Assembly (NCBI GenBank): GCA_947053595.1
Contig: CAMRSX010000006.1
Coordinates: 1 to 64,000 of the forward strand
Source: an uncultured Clostridia bacterium
GTDB lineage: Bacteria; Bacillota; Clostridia; Christensenellales; UBA1242
DNA length: 64,000 bases
Reading direction: 5' to 3'
Shown here one piece after another: positions 32,801-40,538 of the stretch. The notes under the pieces were generated by a model, which was not told the DNA's origin, ran no database searches, and saw only the letters and a list, made by a program, of their open reading frames with translations. The position numbers were made by a program, and so were the translations under genes. Each line of letters begins with the position of its first letter. The stretch's first letter is position 1.

Positions 32801-35800
32801 AAGTGGAATTCACCTATGATGGCAAGGTGTATGACGGCGTCACCGTCAGCAAAAATGCCACAACAGGAAATTGGGAACTTGTGATTTACAGCACCACCGA
32901 CAGCAGCCTTTCGCATGCCTACGCCCTTGGCTTCTTTGTGCTGGAAGGCGGAGAATATGTTGCACAAAACTATGAAGATGTGGAAAGCCTCTCTGCGGAA
33001 ATGTTCTTCCGCGCTGGGCAAACTCCAAAGGATGCAAGAGAATATCAGATTTCGGCGCCAGCGGACAAAACCACTTCGTCAGTTAATGTGGACACGCGCA
33101 TGGGCAAAGAGAGCGACCTCTATGCCTTCACCGTGAAAATTCTTCCAAAAGAAATTTATTTCAATCTTGACGCAACAACAGAAGACGGGCAGGCGCTGAT
33201 TGAAAGCGGCATCTTCAAGCAAACTTTCAACAACGCACTTGCACAATATTCCTTCACCGACAGCGGACTGCTTTTGAACGGGCTGGTTGAAGGCGACAGC
33301 GTGCAACTTTCTGTAACTTTCAAAAACGGCAGCGAAATTGCCAAATATGTCAGCAGCACACTGCTTGGCGTGGAAGCTGAAATTGTGGACAATGGAAACT
33401 ATTTCCTTGCCAAAGCTGCCACACAAAGCGGAACGCTCATCAGAGGGCAAATCACTCCTGCAACACTCAAACTTTTCATCAACAACCAAAGTTTTGAATA
33501 TGGAAAGTTTGGTGTCAACACAAAACTTGCATATCATTTCGAGGCAGACGGATTTGATTTTGAAACATATTTGGCAGAAATTGAACTGTTAAGCGAAAAG
33601 AGAGTGTTTGAAGAAAGTGTGAGTGTGGTTAAGCCAACTTATTCTTCTTCCAACTTCCTCAATGCCAAAGAATATGCACTTTCACTTGGCTTGAATGCTT
33701 CAGACTTCCTTAATGTGCAATATTTTGTGGACGGCGTGGAGCAAACAGCTTTGACGGCAAAACTGCAAATCACACCAAAAATTTTGAAGCTGGTGGATGA
33801 CGGCAACTTGCAACAGATTTTCACAAAGAAATATGATGGCACAACAGATGCAAAAATTTATGAAGGCGGCGTGCTTAGGTTTGCACTGCAAGAAAACATC
33901 TTTGCTGCTGACAACGTGAGAATTGCCAGCGCAGCTTACAGCGCACTTAAAGGCCAAGGCTTGGAAGTTAGCTTTGTTTTGGAAAGCATAACTGCCGGCA
34001 CTGACACAGATTTTGAAAATTATGTTGTGGAAAGCTTTAAGTTTGGCGTGATTGAAGATGTCAAGATTGCGCTTTCGTTTGACTATCATCACCTTGAAGG
34101 CGTGATTTCCAATGTCACCAACATGGGCAGAGTGGAAATTTCCGAACTTTCCTTCCCATTCACAAACGGGGCAGCTTCGCTTAATGCCAACGCATCCGTC
34201 AACTCCACCAAATATTTCCCAACATTGTTGTGGGGATATGAGGGAAGAGTGTTCAGTGGCTGGCAGATGATTTTTGAAAATGTCACACAGGCGCAGCTGG
34301 CATTGTTAAGCAGCATTGCTTCTGTGCAAGATTTGGGTGGCAACACCTATGCCGTCAAGGTTGGCGACGACGGCGCAACGGCAGCCTTCATTTCACATCT
34401 GTTGGAAGATGACAAAGATGTGTTTGGAAAATATTATTATGCAAATCACAACAACATTGAGGTTGTGTTCAGCCCAGTTTGGACAGTTGCAAAACAGAAA
34501 CTTTCTGTTTCCATTGCAGACGAAAGCGGGCAAAGCGCTTCATCTTTGGGCTCTGTGATTGTGGAAGTGGATGGACAAGAAATTGACACAATCACCAGCA
34601 CTTTCCAAAAAGAGGGCATCGATTATGGCTCAACCATCACACTTAAGGCAAAGGCAAACGCACATTGCTTCTTTGAGGGTTTTTATAACTCCAACGGAAA
34701 AGTTTCTGATGTGGGCGTGGATGGAGAATATCGAATTTTCACCTTCAACCTCACAGCGGACAGCAACATTGTTGTGCGTTTTGAAACACAAAAGGTGAAC
34801 TTGATTGTGGACACTTCAGCTTATGAAAATGTTGCATTCACTTCGCCAGACTTTGTGGTGATTGAGCAAGGAAAATATCAGTGGACAACCGATTTTGTCA
34901 TGCTTAACTCTCTCAAGATGAAAGAGCTTCCATTGCCAGAGCTTTATGGACACAACTTTGCTGGATTTTTGTTTGGCAGCGCCCTTGTGGACGCAGAAGC
35001 CAAGGTTTCTTCTCTTGTGGAAGATGCCACAAGCAAACTTGTCACACTGTTGCTTGAAACTTCCTTCCAGCCAGTGGATGTGATTGTAACTTTGGATTAT
35101 GGATATTCTGATTCTTCTTCCAACCCACGCACAAAAGAAATTGTTGCAAAGTTTGGCACAGCTTATTATTCCGCAGCCGATTGGGATGCAAATGCCATCC
35201 GCATTGGCTTCACTTTTGTGGGCTGGTTTGATGGTGCAAAGCGCATCACCGAAAGCACCCTTGTCACAAACGCACAGGCGCACACCTTGACAGCAAGGTG
35301 GCAGGCAAAAACATATCGTGTGGAGATTGTTTCTCCTCATGCGTCAATGTCTGCAGTTGCAAATGCCATCTTTGTGGAAAGCGGCAACAGCTATGTTGCG
35401 CACAATGTGGAATATGGCGCAGTTATCACCTTTTTGCTGACTCCACACAAAGGCTATGAGATTTTGGACAACTGGTCAGAGAACTTTGTTGTCAGCATTT
35501 CTGCCCAGGGCGTGGCAAGCGTGAAGTTCACAATGCCAGATGTCTCTGGCACTGAAGGCTTTGTGTTTGCTGTTCCAACAACCGCAAAACAAAACACAGT
35601 CAGCGTTGTGGGCGAAAATTTGGCAGATGTTTGGGCATATGACATAACTGACCAGCAGAGCGACATTCCTGTTGAGGATGGGGCGCTTAAGCTGGAAACG
35701 GGAAAAACCTTAAAACTTGAAATTGCTGCCAGCAAGGGCTTCAACCTTAAGGAAACACCTGTGTTTGTTGGCTCCGTGAATTCTTACACCGAAAGCGGCG

Positions 35801-38800
35801 TTTTGATTGTGGTTTATGACAGTCAAACAAGGCTGAGGGTGAAATCCAGCACGGGCGCAGAAGGCAGTCTTGTGCTTGAAATTGAGGGCATCAACAGAGA
35901 TGTCATCATCAAAATTGAAACAACACCAAAGAAAAACACGCTGACATTAAACTTCTCTCGCGCTGATGCTGTGGAAGAAGTTTATGCGACTGGAAACACA
36001 ATTTCATCTGTGCCAGAAAGTTTAACCTTTGAAGCAGAAACCGGCACAACTTTTGAAGTGTATTTGAAACACAACTTTGGATTTATGTTTGACGGGGCAA
36101 CAAGTGACAACTTTGCTGTCACAGCAACAGAGGTGACGGAAGGCATGTTTAAGGGCTTCACACTTCTTTCCATTTCCAACATCTTTGACGACGGACAAGT
36201 GAACATCACCTCTCAAGTTCAGCAATTCACAATCAAAATCGTCACAAAAAGCTTTGATTCGCAGCAAAACATTGTTGAAGTTGCAGAAAACAAGGTTTCA
36301 GTTGACGACATTGTGACAGATGAAATTCAAGTGGATTTTGGCACCGAAGTTGTGCTGAAAGGTTTGCCTTCGGGGCTTTACAACTTTGCCGGCTGGAGCA
36401 AGGATGGCGAAAACCGTTTCAGCTATGACAATCCAATTTCATACACAGTTACAAAGGACGAAACAATTTTTGCAATCTTCTCGGCACTGAGATATCAAAT
36501 CAAACTTGGCTCGGTGCAATACAGCTTGATTTACACCGAATATGACAACCCAGAAAAAACACAGCCAAAATTCAGCGAAATGGCTGACGGCAACTATTAC
36601 ATCGATGGTCAGCAAACCGATTCGTTTGAAATCTATTATGGCACAAGCGTAACGCTGGAATTTGATGTTCCAGAGGGCTTCAGCTATTATGGCTATGCGT
36701 GCAAGGTTGGCGGGGAATATCAAATCCTTAAGCGTGAAAACAAACCGGGCTCACGCGTTGAAGTGACGATTTCCAGCAAAGACTTTGGAAATGTTGCCAT
36801 TGAAAAGCTGTATTTGATGGTGACTGCATATTCTCTCACCTTTGATGTTCAAACCAGCATCTCTGTGGACGGACAAACCTTGCCAGACGAAAATGTTGGG
36901 CAAATGGAACTGACTGATGAAAACTTGAGCGGCACAAACGAATTTGGCTTTGTGGATGGCACAAGAGTGGGGTATGCAAAATATGAAAGCGAAAGAAAGT
37001 TCTCTGTTGTGGCATACACGGCAGACGAAGTGATTTTGAAAGTTTCGCTTGCCCGCGAGGGTTATCACTTTCATTCAATTTCTGCCAACAGGCAAGATGT
37101 TGAAATTTCGCTTGTGAGGGAAGAAACTGGCTTTATGCTGTATCGCATCACAGGCCTTGTTGGGCTTATGCAGGGGCTGCATATTGATGTTGCTTTTTCG
37201 CCAAATGTGAATGAGGTGGACATCTCTTTTGCAGATGACGGCAAGGATGTTGACGGCGGCGTGTTCACCATTGAAGACCTTAATGACTTCAAGCAAATTT
37301 GGGAGTCGGGCAGAGATTATTCTTCAGTTTCCGTTTCGGCTTACACAGACAGCCGCTTTAAGGTGACAGCCTTCATCAAGGCGGGATATTGGGCGGAGGT
37401 GGAAAGCTTGCAAGCTGCATTTGGCATTGTGGACGCACAAAGCGTGCAATATCAAACCCTCAGCGTGGAAGAAACCGGCTTCACAGGAAAACTTTCCTTT
37501 GTGGTGTCTGGGTTCTTGGGCAAAAACTTCATTCAGGTTTCGCTTATTCCACAAACTTACACCATCAGCCTGAAAGAAGGCAACACCATTTTGGCAAAGG
37601 TGCACAATGTTAAGTTCAACGGCGTGTTGGATTTGTCGCAAGACAACATTGAAAACATTTCCATATATTATCAAGGCATTGGCTTTGTGGACGGACAACT
37701 TCAGCTGGTGCTTTCAAAAGAAAGACACAACTTTGAGGGATATTTCTCATATCAAAACGGCGTTGGAAGGCAATATATTGATTATCAAGGTAATGTGCTG
37801 TGCAACTGGGCAGAAACTGGATATTATTACAACACAATTTCTGGGAAATATGCCCTAAACAGCAATGCAACCATCAATCAAAATGGCGAGTTGGAAATTT
37901 CAATTTATGCATATTTGTCATATCTGAAAACACGATTTGACTTCCAGTTTGTTCCGGGGCTCATCAATCTTTCGGCTGCAGACATGGTGATTGGGGCAGA
38001 CCACACCAATTCGTGGTTCTATAAATCCAATCCAAACAACATTGAAATTGCGTTTGACACCAGCATCAAGTTGTTTGCACCAGAGCTTGTTGGCTTTAAG
38101 TTCTATAAGTTTGTGCTTTCGCAAAAACTTGCCGATGGCACTTGGCTTGCCGATGAAAACATCTTTGAAAACGGCGCAACTTGGGCCACAAACGAAAACG
38201 AGGGAATTGTTGATGTGGTTGTGGAAGTGCATTATTTTGCACAAGTGGATGTGAATGTTTTGGGCGGCGAAGGAAGCTTTGTCATCACGCAGTCAAGCGC
38301 AGATGACGCCTTTGCAAAAGACTTGCTTTTGGAAGGTTTTGTGGACACAAGAAGCTATTTCACCATCACCGCAACCCCAGCTGCAGGCTATGAGTTTGTA
38401 AGTTGGAAAAATCACAACACCGACCAAGTGCGAGAAACCGTTTCGCTCATCCTTTCAACACAAAGGCGCATGGCGTTGACACTCAGGCTTCGCGGCTTGC
38501 CTGTCACACTTGACTTCTCAGAATACAGCACCAGATTTGGACAGATTTTAAGTTTGCAAGCGCTGTCAGCAGATGGCACGCTTGCCCCAGAGCTTTCGCT
38601 TGGAAGCTTTGAAGAAAAGGGCTTTGTGAAAAATCCAATCAGTGCTGTTGTCAGGGTGGGAGATGAAATCACTTTCAAAGTGAAGGTGGAATATGGCTTT
38701 GCAGTGACATGGAACAGAGATGACATTGGCATGATTGGTTATGCAAACGGAATTTATTCTTTCAGCATGATTGCAAACCCAGCCGATGCCAACGGCACAG

Positions 38801-39636
38801 TTGCAATTGTGCCAACATTCAGAGAGGAAATTTTGTCTGTTTACATATCTTCCAAACTGAAAGACCACATTGACGAAGCCACCGACAGCAACCTTGTTGC
38901 ATTTGCGGGTTACACAACCTTCAACAATCGCAAAACCAACTTCTTGACATCTTTGCACAATCAAAACATCTTGATTGGCATTGTGGCAAATGCAAGATAT
39001 GGCGTGTCCAATGTGACAATTTTCAACTATGACAAAACTTACACCAACATGAGTGAATTCATGACAGAGGACGGCGCAATTTTGCTTAGCGAAGAATTTA
39101 TGGAAGCAAACAAAATTGTTGGCGTTGTCAACATTGAAGTGGAATTTGAAAGACTTTATTGGCGTGATTTGGATGTTGAAGGACACAAGCTTGTTGGCAT
39201 TGGCACCCAAAGCGAACCATATCAAATTTCCAGCGTGGAAGATTTGGTGCTTATGATGACACTTTGCAACAGCGGTCAGACAAACGAGTTTGGCAGCCGT
39301 TATGCAGATTGTGCTTTTGAGTTTATGACAAACATCAACCTAAGCCACAGGTTCTGGACGCCAATTGGCACAGAGGATTGTCCTTTCAATGGCACCTTCA
39401 ATTTCCACAGACACTCCATCACCGGAATTGGTCATGCAACCTTCTTCAAAACACTGTCATACAATGGCTTGTTTGGCGTGCTTGGAGAAAATGCCACCAT
39501 GCTGGTGGACCAAGCTTCACTTTGGTGGATTTATCTGATTGCTGGGCTGATTGTGCTTTTGACAGCAATTCTGCTTTTAAGCATGCTGCTAAATCGCAAG
39601 CGCAAAAAGCGCAACGAAGAATTGGCAAAAAGATAA
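20881..39636 (+). CDS. 6251-residue repetitive surface protein with C-terminal membrane anchor
   Basis: One uninterrupted frame of 18.7 kb. The GTG at 20881 is chosen because GGGAG lies five bases upstream; the TTG at 20869 has no site. A signal peptide ends near 'FFAHA-AS'. Residues ~100-350 carry GLUG-type repeats ('GGIVGFATSGTYVEN'), and a 'GAGTAAHPYQI' beta-helix cap follows at ~480. From ~1580 on there are Listeria-Bacteroides (InlB B-type) repeats such as 'GYEFVGWAKD' (~1981) and 'GFTFVGWFDG' (~4775). YDG/MBG-like modules with 'KVYDGGKIG' (~3303), 'KEYDGLASH' (~3701) and 'KKYDGTTDA' (~4314) lie between. A second 'GIGTQSEPYQI' unit precedes one transmembrane helix (~6213-6235) and the basic tail KRKKR. 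An adhesin or cell-surface stalk is the likely role. Confidence 0.9.
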   Translation: MKRKPFFFLFVLLMGICGVFGSINLTTFFAHAASVSASVWNGGLGEDGNLTGASGSGQDWVSEGNNHYILSAKGLAHFANQVNGGNNFQNNSIYLETDVDWNNKAFKSIGSESAPFMGYFDAQGHTIFNVKVDDSGLNGSAAGFFGVTGANAYLKNINLKNISVSVASDALSNAAVGGIVGFATSGTYVENCSVSGSIKVFTNSKTNYSIGGVVGGGDVSVVDGKSEVDITASGSVADNSILCIGGVVGQMSGNEISRVANLGNIVTEGAGATAANALVCVGGIVGKVAAEGSLKNSYNVGTINSGNGTSRTHETVGGVVGMVDSGVKFDVQNVYNAGEINCSAGDVFYVAGLIGNSSSNSVKFEGGFMVGQMQLPSTVSPTLNCNLLFNGNVTFENVYIDSSQNYEGRESVKVQNLTYLAKTREFYRNNGYFSQEYEKKWDFDNVWTISTSSNNSLPTLKESGANEDQSTTAPSDDKPINLLGAGTAAHPYQIWTVGDLASLADVDFSKNQNKYFALQTNLDISGKVWRPISDFTGVFDGNNHKISGLRSNVVNGTLPGGGIFASTQNAMIKNLIVGKVSFVKDKTLPTLIGKVEGKTYLVNVADENLHEEYELDGSVRREYPTVGDFVTTSSLTVAYGRNNYNGSETPQNQILISNGSFSTLFDVMVNGGGGSFFDTEEKTAWNGEDIYLGEYHILLNSSGEVVNPEIDSTFGKTMPTGSEGFGSADVLIKPGYRLSGFKCKNTDWILQGNLWQLHHKAAAFGLDAQFEKVDVTIRVIYNQYEIDKLGAKPVNVNYGSFSAGGKNFVIENENGKVYVDYTIPYDTYLSDISYIAALPANLRGGQFSIERLYSQVDANSNAYFGGNQINELLYNSISLNSVLVNDAFIEANGGEENNTRCNFYAKWRGKKNLADSNNTLTINFVSKDKKISKDDLADIINNVTLFENEGKFPAVEAPSVTKTITDFGVSFGFNLKSFFSATREEWYGFKVDVKSGYAISGAPVVSVDNTVDTNFGVLSTSFGSFSTSGGLNNVNNFQNLEKVAFYNLLGHTTIEIGVARMQYQDNFSTQGDLLFGLSPFEKFVVTKQAEKYVSNVRIFTGEGYEDLLEAVEVAPETLESLSAEGQDNFVAFDILNNKILFSTGTFDSVDFNFADRRLNNTADLIFTNLAGQNPNDEAANKRSYIISKRAVEGGENVVTNTLVLYDGNEKENLLSVALETVTTQDGTENVQKLTEKNFSYTAGNSFVLIASTENGGVNFSSCQYQGNATFVESTGVVTTDLSVAGNEENAQQAHNKKMFAFNNVIKENKDGQDKEGNPITNNDEVVNNQNIANNFEIVSQYTDATFFLNLVYDTGALDEETAGAKLEKFKKNMPKVVFWQDGKEDVANGKVVKVTESDGSFGIAFTPNYYYNFDGGNPYGMPQQSAVLWNGTNTPNFKFSVSDVAFQAEGEDTSSPDDYMTQFNADNTGILSVKNSWDVTKNFYNFEIGYTNKLKAGRYNIDITCTDMLYQANFGSKYVKFDDINGASDETVAELVNSSTSVESSSTISTSVNGQAVSKGKTGKLEELLYDNNLSISTDSSTEKGYDFFGWMMQSAGKTTLVKGAQNLDRKLQEFYESKSKAEAVYADEGLEEIENVLNLWAVYVQKQFKLLLNGSVVVENFNGKGSNLNTTASGLGLNFSMESTAISDGTYQYDFSTSSDKKPAGMTLDLGNSNGLTTGQSDGYYLVGFNVVDNTGKAVNILKGDNFGKAITSNMSWVWEKINSGAFISGGSAQAYYLQPIIKQKTAQILLHSGAQAGSEFNQSGIGGHVYNQNGKNDSNETTNKTYSYGETGQTIYFESFVNLKDQTLLYKDEATEVSLSLKGDTFSSGNNIYYYFNSRTGYTLKTSDFWSWKVAGGGSGILSSNALSLGYNFFVGSQTTAQIHLYLNWVANSYTIRYDSNGSFAINDSKPFGVVTGATANTTAVYDGTTVMAENGFAFVGYEFVGWAKDKNEKDTSKLYDAGKDYVGENFCTGDGADTSITLYAIWEAKEYEVEINFNGGEDAKQQPSKNFKIVYNTTFANLLDESAAKVGIESIVATRAGFNLVGYFVDNNGQAIQVTNLTKLDTNLLLADFDTKLCLTIYANWQYVENFASLTIANNLLTFTYNGDFPSVFVANYFKPDNFSANNITVLRNGNELSYHAAAPFVEISTILTSASEAAKVVGDQIFVKDAGTYSFAYTITLSDTVSHFNKGDVQKIVVYLSLTIEKANLEMSLADGLKVLNAKKLLENFVQFDGDITSLEGLANFVRELEGEASFIVDGKSASNLEIYDYVIVKYFLLLTSNDSTQYRIFKEWTYSKFLSYKQENAENVATILQNMTFFTFYGLPTDEQIADYERYIILSNNAVAGVSADISLQTGGVKIFSVSSFQARNTYSLRVYLNSRPNLKNYNLSVDSMGNYYYDAGKAYLLPMPLKVTNSNVNRSTFFSSRYTNREVGWQFDAEAATFFNQTYYKVGEIDSNPLYAYTRLFTSNSGAYNKDVIFGYKNVDNYLYFSDMNVRLQVGSNLLDYTSNFTFVLSADDVYTIRKVSDVIYFTMSANYLTIVDGTQYCDVIDQQNSNLSHLALPNDLMNIDTVSYDLKDGLGEREVKVSEVEGFRYTAPEDAHTLIYEILVNNANVVSLYLNTVVTSVKFTASTNAIGEYISLHKWHEGEYEIDGVDTTGGLYALDNLTVDMTGVTTDDEELTTISYSAIYTDLVKVELDTSIPENAGISLQNEFFIRLGFVTDDTFAYPLVSGFKCASLTLDGYGIDITTHSGKAAFFAGEGGTYVGMNADNKRATLRFSAKWAVEQISGAPLKTHYRTAVSSFDRLYASDVARIYNENINIYNYTYTWYKQDNEGSFTFMDEDGVERKYKLLPTDGFLTLEEKGSVNESGKYRLFVAAQLKSEFVSCLKDPSKTETSFSVGFELEFMLNLLQNITFPSENQTVFDNLNHIDSWRVNFEYFVFDSEADDYNSYLTTSSQGFVEEGAIFFEVYYGGDKTTGTKVTEMKNAGIYTIYAYFQDGKFDTSSYNGGYSFTYTILPKDLDLGSSSFNFNVEKKFNAEFSEAFDQDITISGSEVAHIAIFRKDTNLDVGEYGLYLGAVQSNNYVYKLGEVVLYENGSLTAAGESTQIGMLSIVTAGTLRLSYEISETLGEKIDAPFSTLGYSIALEDNFVLKITDVATGAIFKQIQLLLFDGANQISRPEILEILNSKLSDITAKFMLGKDTAAIAQNSGLYGFAFELGETFAQNFETVEMDQRFGFEISAITINIQALEDAGLFTKVYDGGKIGLFDVPDYEGLQIELRFASAHVSSRILADVQLKTTENSSLNLANFKPSKTTAYGQITARKATISFKMTATDNVYTYGNISTSDFATLISVDKILVEDEEGNLVDVAQTLLEVGYYNLSFALAGDVKANSRGKLFAGSYDVSLAGCSFDDFDATLSPLSFSVVQKDFTLQIPSRYITITTDATLEAAYERQQTIDDTGDVLNLSFVVLDADGNAFVAGQTLPRGEYALSVVGATDGKLVVSVDENDALGSVRVIVPSNTGFNVVEPAKTLTVSIESGDEAKLVQTYFGGEYFLSINADKKLQINKFSTGELVDTLNLVFSTQGEVEGFEFESVAIYSGVSTNNKFKKASSYLLSLDATIADGTYANAVFDKEYRFVVSPCTIDVENLVLSKEYDGLASHTVQEFGQVSATDNVSLFVSFQDANVGVDKPVNLLLQGSDAANYLLSSSTWKATITKAQAMFVFGGKEYDYGKISMQNGQLNSILLSDVSVVSSAGKPISSAQYQIAISIDDATSEDFTQLGYLRVKDGGYHITISDVIENANYDIAALEVSITIKPFHLSINFTEEGEISVEYGTALDGNKVPYTMPAAPPLYEKVDFNFERYDASNHVGLYALNCEKEYLSLDGNYIASITDEKNAAFEIASPDKRVYVLLTDQFGNAKDVQQVEFTYDGKVYDGVTVSKNATTGNWELVIYSTTDSSLSHAYALGFFVLEGGEYVAQNYEDVESLSAEMFFRAGQTPKDAREYQISAPADKTTSSVNVDTRMGKESDLYAFTVKILPKEIYFNLDATTEDGQALIESGIFKQTFNNALAQYSFTDSGLLLNGLVEGDSVQLSVTFKNGSEIAKYVSSTLLGVEAEIVDNGNYFLAKAATQSGTLIRGQITPATLKLFINNQSFEYGKFGVNTKLAYHFEADGFDFETYLAEIELLSEKRVFEESVSVVKPTYSSSNFLNAKEYALSLGLNASDFLNVQYFVDGVEQTALTAKLQITPKILKLVDDGNLQQIFTKKYDGTTDAKIYEGGVLRFALQENIFAADNVRIASAAYSALKGQGLEVSFVLESITAGTDTDFENYVVESFKFGVIEDVKIALSFDYHHLEGVISNVTNMGRVEISELSFPFTNGAASLNANASVNSTKYFPTLLWGYEGRVFSGWQMIFENVTQAQLALLSSIASVQDLGGNTYAVKVGDDGATAAFISHLLEDDKDVFGKYYYANHNNIEVVFSPVWTVAKQKLSVSIADESGQSASSLGSVIVEVDGQEIDTITSTFQKEGIDYGSTITLKAKANAHCFFEGFYNSNGKVSDVGVDGEYRIFTFNLTADSNIVVRFETQKVNLIVDTSAYENVAFTSPDFVVIEQGKYQWTTDFVMLNSLKMKELPLPELYGHNFAGFLFGSALVDAEAKVSSLVEDATSKLVTLLLETSFQPVDVIVTLDYGYSDSSSNPRTKEIVAKFGTAYYSAADWDANAIRIGFTFVGWFDGAKRITESTLVTNAQAHTLTARWQAKTYRVEIVSPHASMSAVANAIFVESGNSYVAHNVEYGAVITFLLTPHKGYEILDNWSENFVVSISAQGVASVKFTMPDVSGTEGFVFAVPTTAKQNTVSVVGENLADVWAYDITDQQSDIPVEDGALKLETGKTLKLEIAASKGFNLKETPVFVGSVNSYTESGVLIVVYDSQTRLRVKSSTGAEGSLVLEIEGINRDVIIKIETTPKKNTLTLNFSRADAVEEVYATGNTISSVPESLTFEAETGTTFEVYLKHNFGFMFDGATSDNFAVTATEVTEGMFKGFTLLSISNIFDDGQVNITSQVQQFTIKIVTKSFDSQQNIVEVAENKVSVDDIVTDEIQVDFGTEVVLKGLPSGLYNFAGWSKDGENRFSYDNPISYTVTKDETIFAIFSALRYQIKLGSVQYSLIYTEYDNPEKTQPKFSEMADGNYYIDGQQTDSFEIYYGTSVTLEFDVPEGFSYYGYACKVGGEYQILKRENKPGSRVEVTISSKDFGNVAIEKLYLMVTAYSLTFDVQTSISVDGQTLPDENVGQMELTDENLSGTNEFGFVDGTRVGYAKYESERKFSVVAYTADEVILKVSLAREGYHFHSISANRQDVEISLVREETGFMLYRITGLVGLMQGLHIDVAFSPNVNEVDISFADDGKDVDGGVFTIEDLNDFKQIWESGRDYSSVSVSAYTDSRFKVTAFIKAGYWAEVESLQAAFGIVDAQSVQYQTLSVEETGFTGKLSFVVSGFLGKNFIQVSLIPQTYTISLKEGNTILAKVHNVKFNGVLDLSQDNIENISIYYQGIGFVDGQLQLVLSKERHNFEGYFSYQNGVGRQYIDYQGNVLCNWAETGYYYNTISGKYALNSNATINQNGELEISIYAYLSYLKTRFDFQFVPGLINLSAADMVIGADHTNSWFYKSNPNNIEIAFDTSIKLFAPELVGFKFYKFVLSQKLADGTWLADENIFENGATWATNENEGIVDVVVEVHYFAQVDVNVLGGEGSFVITQSSADDAFAKDLLLEGFVDTRSYFTITATPAAGYEFVSWKNHNTDQVRETVSLILSTQRRMALTLRLRGLPVTLDFSEYSTRFGQILSLQALSADGTLAPELSLGSFEEKGFVKNPISAVVRVGDEITFKVKVEYGFAVTWNRDDIGMIGYANGIYSFSMIANPADANGTVAIVPTFREEILSVYISSKLKDHIDEATDSNLVAFAGYTTFNNRKTNFLTSLHNQNILIGIVANARYGVSNVTIFNYDKTYTNMSEFMTEDGAILLSEEFMEANKIVGVVNIEVEFERLYWRDLDVEGHKLVGIGTQSEPYQISSVEDLVLMMTLCNSGQTNEFGSRYADCAFEFMTNINLSHRFWTPIGTEDCPFNGTFNFHRHSITGIGHATFFKTLSYNGLFGVLGENATMLVDQASLWWIYLIAGLIVLLTAILLLSMLLNRKRKKRNEELAKR

Positions 39637-39708
39637 GAAAACAACAGAAATTGCGGCTTGTCCTAATATTTCAAGCAACAATTAAATACAATAAAGCAAG
39701 GAGATTTT

Positions 39709-40470
39709 ATGAACATCTTTCTTGCTTTATTTCTTTTGGGGCTGATTCAAGGGCTGACAGAGTTTTTGCCGGTTTCTTCTTCTGGGCATTTGGTGCTGTT
39801 TTCCAAAATTTTTGGCGTGGAGGAAAGTTTGTTTTTAAGCATTCTTTTGCATATTGCAACTTTGCTTTCCATTGTGGTGGTGTTTCACAAAGATATCTGG
39901 CAACTGATTAGGCATCCGTTTTCAAAACAAAGCATTCAAATTGTGGTGGCAACCATTCCAACTTGCATTATTGTTTTGTGTTTGATGCCACTCATCAAGC
40001 AGTCTTTCATGGGCGGATTTTTGCCTTTTTGCTTTGTTTTGTCTGCTGCGCTTTTGCTGGCATCCGAACTGTTGTCAAAGCGGGCGGCAAAAGGTGCTTT
40101 TGGCACCAAGACAGCATTTTTTATGGGCGTTATGCAAGGCTTTGCCGTTTTTCCGGGCATTTCTCGCTCTGGCAGCACCATCAGTGCGGGGCTGGTTTGT
40201 GGCAGCAACAAGCAAGAGGTTGCAAAGTTTTCTTTTTTGATGTCAATTCCAATCATTTTGCTTTCTCTTCTCATGGAAATTTATGAAATTGCAACTGGCG
40301 CGCTGAGGGTGGACATTCCAATTTTGCCAACCATGCTCTCTTTTGTCACAGCTTTTTTGGTGGGCATTTTTGCCATCAAACTGATGATTAGGCTGACTGT
40401 CAAATCCAACCTCAAGTGGTTTTCGTTATATCTTGTCATCATTGCCATTGTGTCCTTGTTTTTAAGTTAA
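39709..40470 (+). CDS. uppP: Undecaprenyl-diphosphatase UppP (BacA)
   Basis: Integral membrane phosphatase that recycles the lipid carrier undecaprenyl pyrophosphate for peptidoglycan and other envelope polymers and gives bacitracin resistance. The 253 residues carry both signatures of the family: 'QGLTEFLPVSSSGHL' near the N-terminus with the catalytic Glu/Ser/His set and 'PGISRSGSTI' in the middle, plus about seven hydrophobic helices. The start is fixed by AAGGAG seven bases before the ATG. It follows the giant surface-protein gene after 72 bases in which I see no convincing terminator, so read-through is possible. Confidence 0.96.
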   Translation: MNIFLALFLLGLIQGLTEFLPVSSSGHLVLFSKIFGVEESLFLSILLHIATLLSIVVVFHKDIWQLIRHPFSKQSIQIVVATIPTCIIVLCLMPLIKQSFMGGFLPFCFVLSAALLLASELLSKRAAKGAFGTKTAFFMGVMQGFAVFPGISRSGSTISAGLVCGSNKQEVAKFSFLMSIPIILLSLLMEIYEIATGALRVDIPILPTMLSFVTAFLVGIFAIKLMIRLTVKSNLKWFSLYLVIIAIVSLFLS

Positions 40471-40538
40471 GTCACTTTTTGTCGAAAAGACATATTAAGG
40501 CGCGCTGTCCTCGTATGATTGTATGAGGAGTGGGGGCA

